Source: Planctomycetaceae bacterium (GTDB lineage: Bacteria; Planctomycetota; UBA1135; GCA-002686595). Taken from it: a DNA stretch of 64,000 bases. Positions 16,268 to 25,261 of this stretch are shown in pieces. How positions within the stretch are numbered: position 1 is the stretch's first letter; every line of letters starts with the position of its first letter. Both the position numbers and the translations under genes were made by a program. The notes below the pieces were generated by a model. It saw only the letters and a program-made list of their open reading frames with translations, made no database searches and had not been told where the DNA came from. The DNA lies in contig WYBT01000062.1 in NCBI GenBank assembly GCA_011525785.1, positions 62,001 through 126,000 of the forward strand. Direction: 5' to 3'.

Positions 16268-18826
16268 ATGCGCTCCACGCTTCCCCGCGCGTTCGCAGTC
16301 TTGCTCTCGTGCTGTGGCGTCAACGATCACGCCGTGGCCCAAGCGCTCCAGTGGTCGCGCTTCGTCGATCCGGTTCGCTGGTACGCGCAGGCGCCAGCGC
16401 CGACGCCTTGGTCCGACGCGCGCGATTGGGCGCGCAGCTTCGGCGGCGAACTCGTGTCCGTGCGCAGCGCCGCTGAGCAGCAGTTCCTCGCGCAGAATTT
16501 CTTCGAGCTCGCGCCGCCCTCGCGCTTCCACTGGCTCGGGCTGCACCAGGATCCACTCGGCCCAAACTATTCCGAGCCGGCGGGCGGTTGGAGTTGGAGC
16601 AGCGGCGAGCCGCTCACGTACGTCAACTGGACTCCGGGCGCGCCCGATGACTTCGGTGGCGGCGAAAACGTCGCGCGCACGCTCGGCGCTTCGAACCCCG
16701 CGCGCGCCGGCGAGTGGTGCGACTCGCGCGAGCTGTCCCTCGACGCGCCGACGGGTCTGCTCGACTGGCGCATCGGGCCGGGACAGATCGTGATCTTCAA
16801 CACCGCGAACGCGTGGATCACGCTCGGGCAGCTGACGGTTCAAGTGAACAACCCGAGCTTCCCCAACGATCCGCAGAACCCGCCCAGCGCGACGTTCCTA
16901 CCGACGAGCTATCAGCTCGTGCAAGGCGGCGTGGTGCGCGTGCGCCACTTCTACCTCGAGCAGGGCGGCGTGCTGTGGCTCGAGGGCCCGAACGCGTTCC
17001 ATCTGATCGCGAGCGGCGAGGTGTGGATCCGCGGCAGGTTGATCGCGGATGGCGGCCACGCGCCCGACGCTCCGTTCGTCGGCGGGATCTTCCGGGGACC
17101 GCTCGACACCGCGCCCGGCACGATTCCCGCCATGACGTTCACCGTTCCCGGCGGCGTCGGCCGGGTCGGCGGCGGTGATGGCGGCTCGAGCGAGTACGGC
17201 TCGGTGGCGGAAGCGATCGGCAGCGCAGGCGAGGGAGCGTTCGGCGCGAGTTCGGCCGGCGGCGGCGGGGGCGAGTCGGGTTGGTCGAGCACGTTTTCCC
17301 ACGACACCCGACGCGCCGGCGGGGGAGGTGGCGGCCGATTGGGCGCAGATCAACTCCACCCCGCTCCGCCGACGGCCTCGCCGCTCGACCAGCGACGCAT
17401 CGGCTTCGACGCAGAATCGGGCTTCGACAACCTCCAAGCGGCCAATGGCGCCATCGGCGGTCCGGGGCCGGCGCGCGGCGGAGCGAGAGGCCCCACGCCG
17501 TTTCAGTCGCCGCGCTCCGACGACGACTTTTTCGGCGTCGCGCGCGAGCGCTTTGGCGACGCGTTCGTGCTCGGCGAACTCGAGCGTCCGTGGGCAGGCT
17601 CGGGCGGCGGCGCCGGAGGCGCTGCGTACTACGCGGCGTTCGGCTGGCCGCCGACGCCCTTGGGAGAGCAACTCGGCGGCGCAGGCGGTGGCGGCGGCGG
17701 ATCCGTGCGCGTGAGCGCGATCGGAGCGATCCGCTTCGGCTGGCAGGGCTCGCTGCGTGCGCGCGGCGGCTTTGGCGCCGGCGGCTCGTCGACGAGCTTT
17801 CTCAATCGCGTGGGCGGCGGCGGAGGCGGCGGCTCGGGCGGCCACGTCGTGCTCGAGAGCGCGGCGCTGATCGACCTGCGCGCGTGCCCGCTCGTGGACC
17901 TCTCGAGTCCGACGGACATGCGCTTCGCCATCGACGCGCGCGGCGGACAGGGCGGACCCGGCAAGTCGAACCTCGGCGGCACGCAGCACTCGAGTTCAGG
18001 CCCGACCGAGACGTTCGCTCCCCTCGACGCGTGTCCGCCTGGGCATCCGACGAGCGGCGAGAACTCCTGTCGCGGTCACGTGAACGGCGCAGGCGGCGAC
18101 GGCGGCCCCGGCATCGTGCAGTTGCACACTCCGCGCGGCAGCGTCGGCACGAGTTCCGCTGTGCACGACATCCTCCTGCCCTCGGGAGGCGCCACGATCG
18201 AGCGACTGACCGCGCCGCGGCCGCTGATGTTCGGCGATCTCGCCGCGTTGCGCGCGATCACGAGCGTCGGCGGCGGCCTGGGCGTGTTCCAGATCGACTC
18301 CGATGACTGCGACAGCGATGGCGAGCCCGATCGCTACACCATCGCGGTCGATCCGGCGCGCGATCTCGACGCGAGCGGCGCGCTCGACGACTGCGAGCCC
18401 GTGGTCGCGTTCTGCGGCGGCGCGCTGAGTGCGAACGGCTGCGAGCCCGTGCTCGCATCGACGGGTTCCGCCAGCGCGAGCGCAGCCTCGGGCTTCCAAC
18501 TGCTGCTCTCGAACGCGGATGAAGCTCGTCCGAGCACGTTGAGCTGCTCCCTCACGCGCGCGTCGCCGCCGTTCAATGCCGGAGGCCAGTGGTGCTTGCG
18601 GCCGCCCGTCCGGCGCATCGCCGCGCTCTCGACGTCAGGCGCCGGCGGCGGCTGCGACGGCTCGTGGAGCTTCGACTGGAACACGTGGCGCGCCGCGAAC
18701 CCCTCGGCCTTCGGCGCGAACTTCGCCGCTGGCGACGTGCTGTACGCGCAGGTCTGGTTGCGGGCGCCGCTCACGACCAGCGGCGCGCTCTCCTCGAACG
18801 CGCTGCGCTTCACGCTGCAACCGTAG
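16268..18826 (+). CDS. Secreted lectin-like, glycine-rich surface protein (tandem copy 2)
   Basis: 852 residues from ATG 16268. It is a paralogue of the gene just upstream with the same order: signal peptide, C-type lectin-like domain (WLGL, GEPLTYVNW, APDD), a beta-rich segment (RIGPGQIVIFNTANAWITL), a glycine-rich shaft, a DCDSDG motif and the terminal module. The terminal module has diverged more than in other family members: the strand containing FYG is changed and the RDP element reads RAP. The lectin head reads APDD where copy 1 has QPDN, which could alter calcium or sugar binding if that function exists. Start chosen because the signal sequence begins there. Confidence 0.85.
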   Translation: MRSTLPRAFAVLLSCCGVNDHAVAQALQWSRFVDPVRWYAQAPAPTPWSDARDWARSFGGELVSVRSAAEQQFLAQNFFELAPPSRFHWLGLHQDPLGPNYSEPAGGWSWSSGEPLTYVNWTPGAPDDFGGGENVARTLGASNPARAGEWCDSRELSLDAPTGLLDWRIGPGQIVIFNTANAWITLGQLTVQVNNPSFPNDPQNPPSATFLPTSYQLVQGGVVRVRHFYLEQGGVLWLEGPNAFHLIASGEVWIRGRLIADGGHAPDAPFVGGIFRGPLDTAPGTIPAMTFTVPGGVGRVGGGDGGSSEYGSVAEAIGSAGEGAFGASSAGGGGGESGWSSTFSHDTRRAGGGGGGRLGADQLHPAPPTASPLDQRRIGFDAESGFDNLQAANGAIGGPGPARGGARGPTPFQSPRSDDDFFGVARERFGDAFVLGELERPWAGSGGGAGGAAYYAAFGWPPTPLGEQLGGAGGGGGGSVRVSAIGAIRFGWQGSLRARGGFGAGGSSTSFLNRVGGGGGGGSGGHVVLESAALIDLRACPLVDLSSPTDMRFAIDARGGQGGPGKSNLGGTQHSSSGPTETFAPLDACPPGHPTSGENSCRGHVNGAGGDGGPGIVQLHTPRGSVGTSSAVHDILLPSGGATIERLTAPRPLMFGDLAALRAITSVGGGLGVFQIDSDDCDSDGEPDRYTIAVDPARDLDASGALDDCEPVVAFCGGALSANGCEPVLASTGSASASAASGFQLLLSNADEARPSTLSCSLTRASPPFNAGGQWCLRPPVRRIAALSTSGAGGGCDGSWSFDWNTWRAANPSAFGANFAAGDVLYAQVWLRAPLTTSGALSSNALRFTLQP

Positions 18827-18844
18827 GCGGCTGCGCGCCGTGCC

Positions 18845-19336
18845 TCACGCGCGCGGCGGAGCGCTCTCGAGCAACACGATCGCTTGCACCGCGACGCCTG
18901 CGCCGCCCGCGAGCGCGCCCAGGCCCTCGAGCGTCTTGCCTTTGACGTTGACCGCGTCGGGCGCGACGCGCACCAGCTCGCCGATGCGAGCTCGCATGGC
19001 TGCACGGTGCGGCGCGATGCGCGGGCCTTCGGTGGCGATCACGATGTCGAGGTTCACGACGCGCCAGCCGGCCGCGTGCACGCGCGCGACGCACTCGGCG
19101 AGCAGCGCTGCGCTGTCGGCGTCCTTCCAGCGCGCGTCGCGATCGGAGAACAGCGTCCCCAAATCGTCGAGCCCTGCGGCGCCGAGCACGGCGTCGGCGA
19201 CAGCGTGCAGCACCGCGTCGCCGTCGGAGTGGCCCAAGGGCCCGCTGTCGTGCGGCAATTCGATGCCGCCGAGCACGCAGCGCCGCCCGGGGACCAGTCG
19301 GTGCACGTCGAAGCCCAGACCCACGCGCTGACTCAT
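18845..19336 (-). CDS. ispF: 2-C-methyl-D-erythritol 2,4-cyclodiphosphate synthase
   Basis: A 163-residue protein of normal family length. GFDVHRL supplies the zinc ligands Asp10 and His12, and SDGDAVLHA supplies His44, matching the DxH...H metal site. GLGALAGGAGVAVQA at the C-terminus is the typical closing strand. It makes the cyclic diphosphate in the MEP isoprenoid pathway from CDP-methylerythritol phosphate. ATG 19336 overlaps the ispD stop (ATGA), so ispD and ispF are translationally coupled. Convergent with the lectin-like gene. Confidence 0.95.
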   Translation of the reverse strand: MSQRVGLGFDVHRLVPGRRCVLGGIELPHDSGPLGHSDGDAVLHAVADAVLGAAGLDDLGTLFSDRDARWKDADSAALLAECVARVHAAGWRVVNLDIVIATEGPRIAPHRAAMRARIGELVRVAPDAVNVKGKTLEGLGALAGGAGVAVQAIVLLESAPPRA

Positions 19337-20076
19337 GTGTTCCGCTCCTTGGAAGCGCTCGCGTGGCGTTGCGCGAGGATCGCCTCGGCGATGGCGAGGT
19401 CTTCGGGCACGGTGACCTTGAGGTTGCTGCGCTCGCCTCGCACGAGCGGGATCGGTCCGACGTAGCGCTCGTACAGCGCCGCGTCGTCGGTCGGCGTGAA
19501 GCCCTCGCGCTGCGCGCGCGCGAGCAACTCGCGCAGGAGCGCCGTGCGAAAGGCTTGCGGCGTCTGCGCGGCCCACACGTGCTCGCGCTCGAGGGTCGCC
19601 TCCGCGCGCAGGCCGTCGCTCGAACGCTTGAGCGTGTCGCTCACCGGCGCGGCGACGAGCGCGGCGCCTTCGCGCGCAGCGAGCTGCACTGCGTTCTCGA
19701 TCACGGCGGCGGTGATGAGCGGCCGCGCCGCGTCGTGGACCAGCACGACGTCGAACTGCGCAGGAACGGCCTCGACGCCGATGCGCACGGAGTCGGTGCG
19801 CTGCGCGCCGCCCGGGACGATGCGGACGACGCGCCGCAGGGCCGGGCTCGTGCGCGCGAGTTGCTCGAGCACCTCGAGATCGTCCCGGTGCGCGACGATC
19901 ACGATTGCGCCCACGCTGGGGCTGGCGTCGAACGCCGCGCAGGCGTGCTCGACCAGCGCTCGTCCCAAGAGGCGCATCAGCGGCTTGCGCACGCCGCCCG
20001 CAGAGGCGCGCATCCGCGTCGACTCGCCGGCGGCGACGAGCACGGCGGCCGCGGTGGTGGACTGGGGGTTGCTCAT
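19333..20076 (-). CDS. ispD: 2-C-methyl-D-erythritol 4-phosphate cytidylyltransferase
   Basis: A 247-residue protein. AAGESTRM with Lys31 in KPLM forms the CTP-binding loop. HDAARP, TPQAF, TDDAALYE and SNLKVT are the further conserved blocks. It transfers CMP to methylerythritol phosphate in the MEP pathway, two steps before IspF. The usual GSG of the loop reads GES, a tolerated variation. It starts at ATG 20076, 78 bases from the divergent ruvC. The 4-base overlap with ispF marks one operon. Confidence 0.95.
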   Translation of the reverse strand: MSNPQSTTAAAVLVAAGESTRMRASAGGVRKPLMRLLGRALVEHACAAFDASPSVGAIVIVAHRDDLEVLEQLARTSPALRRVVRIVPGGAQRTDSVRIGVEAVPAQFDVVLVHDAARPLITAAVIENAVQLAAREGAALVAAPVSDTLKRSSDGLRAEATLEREHVWAAQTPQAFRTALLRELLARAQREGFTPTDDAALYERYVGPIPLVRGERSNLKVTVPEDLAIAEAILAQRHASASKERNT

Positions 20077-20154
20077 GCGCTGCGCGGTTTCACCGGCGCG
20101 CCCAAGAGCGTAGGTTTCGCGTCTGCGCGGCGTCAGGGCGCGCACACCCTCTCC

Positions 20155-20679
20155 ATGCCGGCCGTTCCCGATTCCCTGCGTGAAGCGATCGTCCTGGGCG
20201 TCGACCCGGGCACGCGCGTGGTCGGCTTCGGCGCCATCGTGCTCGCGCCCACGGGGCCGGTGTTCCTGGGCTGCGGCGTGATCAAGCCGCGCACCGGCGC
20301 GCCGATCGCCGAACGGCTCGGCCACATCCGCGCCGAGCTGGACGCGGTGCTCAGCGCGCTGCGCCCGGGGGTGGTCGTGGTGGAGGAGGCTTTCGCCCAT
20401 CGCAACGTGCAGAGCGCGCTTCGCATCGGTGAAGGCCGCGGCGTCGTGCTCTCTTGCGCCGTCGCCGCCGGGGCGCGTGCGGAACAGCTCTCGCCGGCGA
20501 GCGCGAAGAAGGCGCTGGTCGGGTTCGGCGGCGCGCACAAGACACAGGTGGCGTCGATGGTGCAGCGCAGCCTGCGGCTCGAGGCGCCGCCGCAGCCGCT
20601 CGACGCCTCCGACGCGCTAGCACTCGCGCTGGCCTGGGCCCTGAGTGGTCGCTCCGCGGCAGCGCGCCGCGGCGCGTGA
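20155..20679 (+). CDS. ruvC: Holliday junction resolvase RuvC
   Basis: 174 residues. GVDPGTRVVGFG carries the first catalytic Asp (Asp17), VVVVEEAF the catalytic Glu, and LDASDALALALA the C-terminal acidic pair, at spacings normal for RuvC. It resolves four-way DNA junctions as a homodimer together with RuvAB. ruvA and ruvB are not in this window. The start at ATG 20155 was chosen because the conserved region begins about 12 codons later. Confidence 0.95.
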   Translation: MPAVPDSLREAIVLGVDPGTRVVGFGAIVLAPTGPVFLGCGVIKPRTGAPIAERLGHIRAELDAVLSALRPGVVVVEEAFAHRNVQSALRIGEGRGVVLSCAVAAGARAEQLSPASAKKALVGFGGAHKTQVASMVQRSLRLEAPPQPLDASDALALALAWALSGRSAAARRGA

Positions 20680-20821
20680 GGAGCGCGCAGCCGACGGACA
20701 TCGTGCTCGCCCCCTGGCGCGTCTCGCGCTCGGGACGCAAGATGCAGCCATCGGGGCCAGAGGGGTGGTCCCGGGCTTGGAACGCGAGGACTCAACTGTC
20801 GGCGCGGCTCTGTCCGCGTTC

Positions 20822-21610
20822 GTGAAAACCTTCGCCAACGCCCGAGTCGTCGAACGCGACCTGGCGCTGGGTGACGGTCGGGCGTGGTCGTGGCTTGCGG
20901 AGCTGGCCGACGGCGGGCTGTGCGCGGTGCTGGTGGTCGAGGAGGCGCGCGCGCAGGACGCGGCCGAGTTGCTCGACGCACTGGCGCGGCTCGACGAGGG
21001 CGAAGCGCAGTTGCGCGTGCTGCTGGGGTTGGCGCCGCCTGAGCGCGAGCGGCCGGCGCGCGCGCTGCTCATCGCCGAGCGCTTCTCACGCGGCTACTTG
21101 CAGCTGGCGCAGTTCGTCGATCCCGAGCGCGTCGAGTCGCTCGAGCTGCTGCGCCTGCGCAGCCGGGAGCGTGCGAGCGCCTCGCTGAGTTCGATGCGTT
21201 CCTCGGAGCGTCGACCCCTGGCAGTTTCGCCCGCGCTGCGCCCATCGCGCGCGGCGGTGGAAGATTTCAGGGAAGTGGACATGCTCGCCTTGTTGCATCA
21301 GCGTCTGGTCCGGCTCGATCCGCAACTCGAAGTGGAACGCGACGGGGAGCTCACCGTGTTCCGCGTCTACGGCCACGAACTGGCCCGCGTGGAGGCCGGG
21401 CGGCAACCGCCGACCGCGCAGATCGGCGCCGCAGCGCTGGCGCTCGAGCTGGACGGCCCGCCGGCCGTCGAGGTCTTCCTCGCGCGCGTGGTCGAGCGCT
21501 ACCTCGAACTCGGCTGTTGGACCGGCGCGGAGGGCGGGCCGGCGTCGCTGGCGCTGGTCGAGCCGCTCCTGACCCACGAAGAGCTGGCGGCCTTCCGCGA
21601 GTTGGCCTGA
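20822..21610 (+). CDS. Uncharacterised protein
   Basis: About 262 residues from a GTG at 20822; the start is uncertain, since upstream codons in frame look non-coding. Two apparent regions: 1-125 (alpha/beta, ending GYLQLAQFVDPERVESLEL) and 150-262 (HELARVEAGRQPPTAQIGAA, LEVERDGELTVFRVYG). The second region has the feel of a small DNA- or ligand-interaction domain, but no family was recognised. It lies between ruvC and the ComEA-like/nadC reading frame on the same strand. Confidence 0.55.
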   Translation: MKTFANARVVERDLALGDGRAWSWLAELADGGLCAVLVVEEARAQDAAELLDALARLDEGEAQLRVLLGLAPPERERPARALLIAERFSRGYLQLAQFVDPERVESLELLRLRSRERASASLSSMRSSERRPLAVSPALRPSRAAVEDFREVDMLALLHQRLVRLDPQLEVERDGELTVFRVYGHELARVEAGRQPPTAQIGAAALALELDGPPAVEVFLARVVERYLELGCWTGAEGGPASLALVEPLLTHEELAAFRELA

Positions 21611-21663
21611 CGATTTTCTCCATCGCGCGGCAACCTCGGCGGGCGAGGTCCAGTCTGCTGCGT

Positions 21664-22854
21664 GTGAGCTCGCTCTCAAGGGACGTCGCTCGCGCTCCGT
21701 CGCGCGATGGTCAGAGCGCCGCCGAAGGGCTGCGCGCGCCGCTCTGGTGGTGGTGGGGCGCGGGCGTTCTCGCCGCGATCGCGTTGCGAAGTGACGACGC
21801 TGCGCGCGGCCGCGACCCGACCTCGCTGCTCCCGGCTGGCGAGCACTTCGCGTCCGAACCTTCGGGGCCCGAGAGGGGGATGCGCGATTCTCCGGCGCGC
21901 GATTCTCCGTCGCGCGGCGTGGACTGGGCCCGCGCGGGCCCGCGCGTGCTGCGTGGGCTGCCCGGCGTGGGCGAGGTGCGAGCGCTGGCGCTCGCCCAGG
22001 CCCGTTGGCGCGATGGCGCGATCGCGGTGTTCTCCGATCTCGAGGCCCAACCCGGGATCGGCCCTGTCACCGCCGCGCGGATCGAGCGCTTCCTCGCCGC
22101 CGACGGCTGGCGCCTTGCGCCGCGATCGCACCCAGGCGCAGGCCTCGGACCGTCGCCGCCGTGGCCCGACTCCGGTGGCGCGCCGTGCAACTGCGGCGCA
22201 GGTTCGGAAGCGCGCGGCGACGCTCCACTCGACTTCGACGACGACGCGCACGGCGATGGGCTGTGGGGCGCGCGTCGCAAGGCGGCCGGGAGAGCGCCTG
22301 GCCGGCCGCCCGCAGCGAGCGCCGCTGAGTTGGAGTGCGACCTGCAGTACGACCTGGAGTACGACCGGGGCCCAAGCGGCGACCTTTGGCCCGACGACGA
22401 CCCCGGACAGGCTGGCGAAGCGGGACGCGACGGCGACCCCGGAACCGATGGCGACGGTGGAGCCGCTGGCGACCTCGGACCGGCCGGCGGCGGGGGACTC
22501 GACGACGACCTGCGGCCCGACCGTGGTCGTGGACAGAACCGCGATCTGCAGCGCTACGCCGGTGCGGGCCGCTATCGCGAGCCACGACTCGGCCGGGCGG
22601 GTGGTGGGGACGCAGCGCGGCCCTCTCCGGTTGCCTCGGCGCGGGAGTCGCTCCCGTCTGCCTCGACCTCGCCGGCTCGCCCCGCGGCGTCGGGCCCAGC
22701 TACACTGCAGGTCGAGGATCGCGGCCGGCGCCCGAGCCGACCCACACCCCTCGATCCACACTGGGCTGCGCGCGGTCCCAGGTCGGTCGCTCGACGGACC
22801 GCTGTCACCGCCGCGCCAAGCTCCGCTCGCCGCCCGACTCATCGACGCACTTCC
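21664..22854 (+). CDS. ComEA-like helix-hairpin-helix segment with low-complexity tail, in frame with nadC
   Basis: From GTG 21664 the frame encodes a transmembrane segment (LWWWWGAGVLAAIAL, about residues 25-40). Two helix-hairpin-helix motifs follow at about 95-145 (LRGLPGVGEVRALALAQAR and LEAQPGIGPVTAARIERFLA), as in ComEA DNA-uptake proteins. After about residue 160 the sequence becomes Asp/Gly/Pro low-complexity, with repeated DGD and DD blocks at 22340-22560, and no longer resembles a protein. There is no stop in this frame before nadC. The gene is either fused to nadC, has lost its own stop, or contains an unseen frameshift. Membrane-anchored DNA binding is the likely role of the N-terminal part. 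Confidence 0.6.
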
Positions 22855-23817
22855 TTGAGCGCTCCTCCGACCCGTCCTGTCGGCTCCGGCCAGCCTGCCG
22901 CTTCGCTCCCGGGCCCGCGCATCGGCCTCCCGCCTCCGTTGAGCGTCAGCGAAATCGACGCCGTCGTCGTGCCTGCGCTCGACGAGGATCGACTTGGCCC
23001 ACTGCGCCAGGGCGCGGGCGACATCACCTCGGACAACGTCGTTCCGGCCCAGGCCCGCGCGCGCGCACGGCTGGTGTGCAAGGGCCGTGGACGGCTGGCG
23101 GGCCTCGACGTCTTCGCGCGGGTCGTGCAGCTCTGCGATCCGCAGGCGCGGTGCGAGCTGCTGGCGCGCGACGGCGACGAAGTGGCTCCCGGCGGCGTTC
23201 TGGCGCGCTTCGAAGGCCGCGCGCGCGCCCTGCTCGGCGCGGAGCGCACGGCCCTCAATCTGATCCAGCGCATGTCGGGCGTCGCGACCGTCACCGCGCG
23301 CTACGTCGAGCGCTGCGCCGGCCGCGCGCGCGTGCTCGACACGCGCAAGACCACGCCCAACCTGCGCGTGTTCGAGAAGTACGCCGTGCGCTGCGGCGGC
23401 GGCGAGAACCATCGCTTCGGCCTCTACGACGAGGCCATGGTCAAGAACAACCACCTCGACCTCGCGGGGCGCGGGCTGGCGGAGTGCGTGCGCGACCTGC
23501 GCCGCGCGCTCGGCGCCGGCGTGCGCATCACCGCTGAGGCGCGCGACGAGGCGGAGGCGCAGGCCGCGGTCGAAGGCGGCGCGGACGTCGTGCTGCTCGA
23601 CAACCTCTCGCCCGAGCGCATGGCTGCGGTCACGCCGCACCTCCGGCAGCTCGCGGCGCGCCTGGGCCGGCCGCTCGAGGTCGAGGCCTCCGGCGGGATC
23701 ACGCTGGAGAACATCGGCGCCGTGGCCCAGAGCGGCGTGGACCGCATCTCGATCGGCGCGCTGACGCACTCTGCGCCGGCCCTGGATCTTTCCCTGTACC
23801 TGGAGCCCGCTTCGTGA
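22855..23817 (+). CDS. nadC: Nicotinate-nucleotide pyrophosphorylase (carboxylating)
   Basis: About 300 residues of clear quinolinate phosphoribosyltransferase. Blocks seen are GDITSDNVVP, RTALNLIQRMSGVAT, DTRKTTP, GGGENHRFGLYD, KNNHLD, VEGGADVVLLDN and VEASGGITLENI. It converts quinolinate and PRPP to nicotinate mononucleotide in NAD synthesis. The start is unclear: TTG 22855 (overlapping a TGA in another frame) gives 320 residues, and the family normally begins about 20-30 codons later. The same frame extends upstream without a stop into the ComEA-like segment. The stop overlaps the GTG of the next gene. Confidence 0.9.
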   Translation: MSAPPTRPVGSGQPAASLPGPRIGLPPPLSVSEIDAVVVPALDEDRLGPLRQGAGDITSDNVVPAQARARARLVCKGRGRLAGLDVFARVVQLCDPQARCELLARDGDEVAPGGVLARFEGRARALLGAERTALNLIQRMSGVATVTARYVERCAGRARVLDTRKTTPNLRVFEKYAVRCGGGENHRFGLYDEAMVKNNHLDLAGRGLAECVRDLRRALGAGVRITAEARDEAEAQAAVEGGADVVLLDNLSPERMAAVTPHLRQLAARLGRPLEVEASGGITLENIGAVAQSGVDRISIGALTHSAPALDLSLYLEPAS

Positions 23818-24470
23818 GCCTCGAGCCCAGCCGTATCCGCCCGAATCTCGACGTCCAGGTCGACGTCGCGCCGCAGGAGCTGCGCCTCGACCTGCCGGCG
23901 GCGCACTCGGCGGCCCGCATGGCGCGGCACCTGGTGCGCCAGTTCGCCAAGGCCGGCGGACTGCCCGAGTCGGAGCTCGATCAGCTCACGCTGGTGGCCG
24001 ACGAGTTGCTCTCCAACGCAGTCGACCACGGTGGCGGCGGCGCAGCGCTCGAAGAGCGCGGTGTGGCGCGCGGCGAGTTCGCGCCGGTCGAGCGCGAGCA
24101 CGGCGACGACGCGGACGACGCGGAGGTCAGCGCCGAACGCTACGGCGCTGCGGAGATGAGCGCCGAACGCCACGGCGCTGCGGAGATGAGCGCCGAACGC
24201 CACGGCGCTGCGGCCGGAGCACGCATGCAGATGCTGCTGGTCGTCAGCGCCCACGCCTGGGAGGTGCGCGTGGCCGACCAGGGCGGCGGTGATCCGGACG
24301 TGGTCCGCGAGCTGATCGCGCCCTCCGAAGGCGTGCCCGACCTCGAGGACGAGCGCGGCCGCGGCTTCTTCTTGATGGCGCAGTTGGTCGACTCGCTCGA
24401 AGTGCAGCGCAGTCCGGACGGACTGGGACTCGAGATGGTGGCGCGCCGCCGGCTGAGCGCGGCCGGTTGA
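23814..24470 (+). CDS. RsbW-type anti-sigma/serine kinase, HATPase_c_2 family
   Basis: 218 residues from GTG 23814, overlapping the nadC stop as GTGA. The N-box LVADELLSNAVDHG (about 62-75) and a later G-box-like region (VADQGGGDPD, then GRGFFLM) define a GHKL ATPase of the RsbW/SpoIIAB type. Such proteins bind sigma factors or phosphorylate antagonist proteins. Between the N-box and the rest lies an unusual acidic insert of about 55 residues made partly of three 10-residue repeats (AEMSAERHGA). The core fold is otherwise normal, so it may be active. Its partner in this window could be the ECF sigma factor or an unseen anti-anti-sigma factor; this is inference. Confidence 0.85.
   Translation: MSLEPSRIRPNLDVQVDVAPQELRLDLPAAHSAARMARHLVRQFAKAGGLPESELDQLTLVADELLSNAVDHGGGGAALEERGVARGEFAPVEREHGDDADDAEVSAERYGAAEMSAERHGAAEMSAERHGAAAGARMQMLLVVSAHAWEVRVADQGGGDPDVVRELIAPSEGVPDLEDERGRGFFLMAQLVDSLEVQRSPDGLGLEMVARRRLSAAG
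24121..24210 (+). repeat. Three tandem 30-bp repeats inside the anti-sigma gene
   Basis: Units at 24121-24150, 24151-24180 and 24181-24210. Copies 2 and 3 are identical and copy 1 differs at three bases. The length is a multiple of three, so the frame is kept and each unit encodes AE(M/V)SAER(H/Y)GA. The identity of two copies implies recent slippage or duplication. Confidence 0.95.
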
Positions 24471-24706
24471 GCAACTCGGGGCCCGGCGTTGACGTGAGCG
24501 GGTCGCTGGAAGCTCGTCGCCGGGTCCGCGCGGGATGGCCGCCAACGCCTGAGCGCAGCAGGACGGGCCCGAACGTCTGAGCGACGCTCCCCGCGCGTTT
24601 GGCCACGCTCGCGCGATCGCTGTCTCCGCTGTTCGCGCTCCACGTTTTCCGCCCGTCGCACCACCCTGATCCATCCGGTCCGTTTCGCAGGTCCCGTCGC
24701 CGCCCG

Positions 24707-25252
24707 ATGCGCTACTTCGACCTGCCCTGGCGTCTGTCGCTCGCACTCGGCCGACGGCTGTGTGCTGCGCCGCGTCCGCTCGCACTCGCGCTGTGCGCCG
24801 CGTGGTACGGACTGATCTGGATCTCGAGCTCGCGCCCCGGCAGCAGCGAACCCTCCAGCCTGCCGTGGCAAGTCCTCTCGAACGCCGCGCACGCGCCGTT
24901 GTTCGGGTTGTGGGCGGTCTGGCTCAGCTTGCTCGCACCGCGTCGCGACGGTTGGCCCGACCTGCGCGGAGCGAGACGCGTCGCCGTGCTGTCCGCGGTG
25001 GCCGCGGGCGGCCTGCTCGACGAGTTGCACCAGCACCTGTGGTCGCACGGCCGCGACTTCTCGGTGCTCGACATCGTCACCGACCTCGTCGGCGCCTGGC
25101 TCGCGCTGCGGCTCGTGGCGCTGGCCGCGGATGAGTTCGCCAGCGCTGGACGCTGGTGGAAGGCGTTGCTCGTCGCCGCGCTCGGCTCCTTCGCCGCCGG
25201 CGCGTGCGCCACGCTCGTTCCGCGTTGCTTCCCCGGCGTCGGCTGGTTGTAG
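24707..25252 (+). CDS. VanZ-like membrane protein
   Basis: A 181-residue protein with about four membrane helices. HGRDFSVLDIVTDLVGAWLAL matches the conserved end of VanZ-like proteins (GR..s..DvlaNtlGa). The first helices contain WYGLIWISSSRPG, another VanZ-like feature. Family members include a teicoplanin-resistance protein, but most have unknown roles in the envelope. The start at ATG 24707 avoids a longer, arginine-rich non-conserved extension. It directly precedes purB. Confidence 0.8.
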   Translation: MRYFDLPWRLSLALGRRLCAAPRPLALALCAAWYGLIWISSSRPGSSEPSSLPWQVLSNAAHAPLFGLWAVWLSLLAPRRDGWPDLRGARRVAVLSAVAAGGLLDELHQHLWSHGRDFSVLDIVTDLVGAWLALRLVALAADEFASAGRWWKALLVAALGSFAAGACATLVPRCFPGVGWL

Positions 25253-25261
25253 TGGCGCGCC

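Noticed and set aside
22335-22600. Coding on the minus strand in the low-complexity bridge before nadC
   Set aside because: Open on both strands because of the repetitive GAC/GTC composition; no start, ribosome site or domain.
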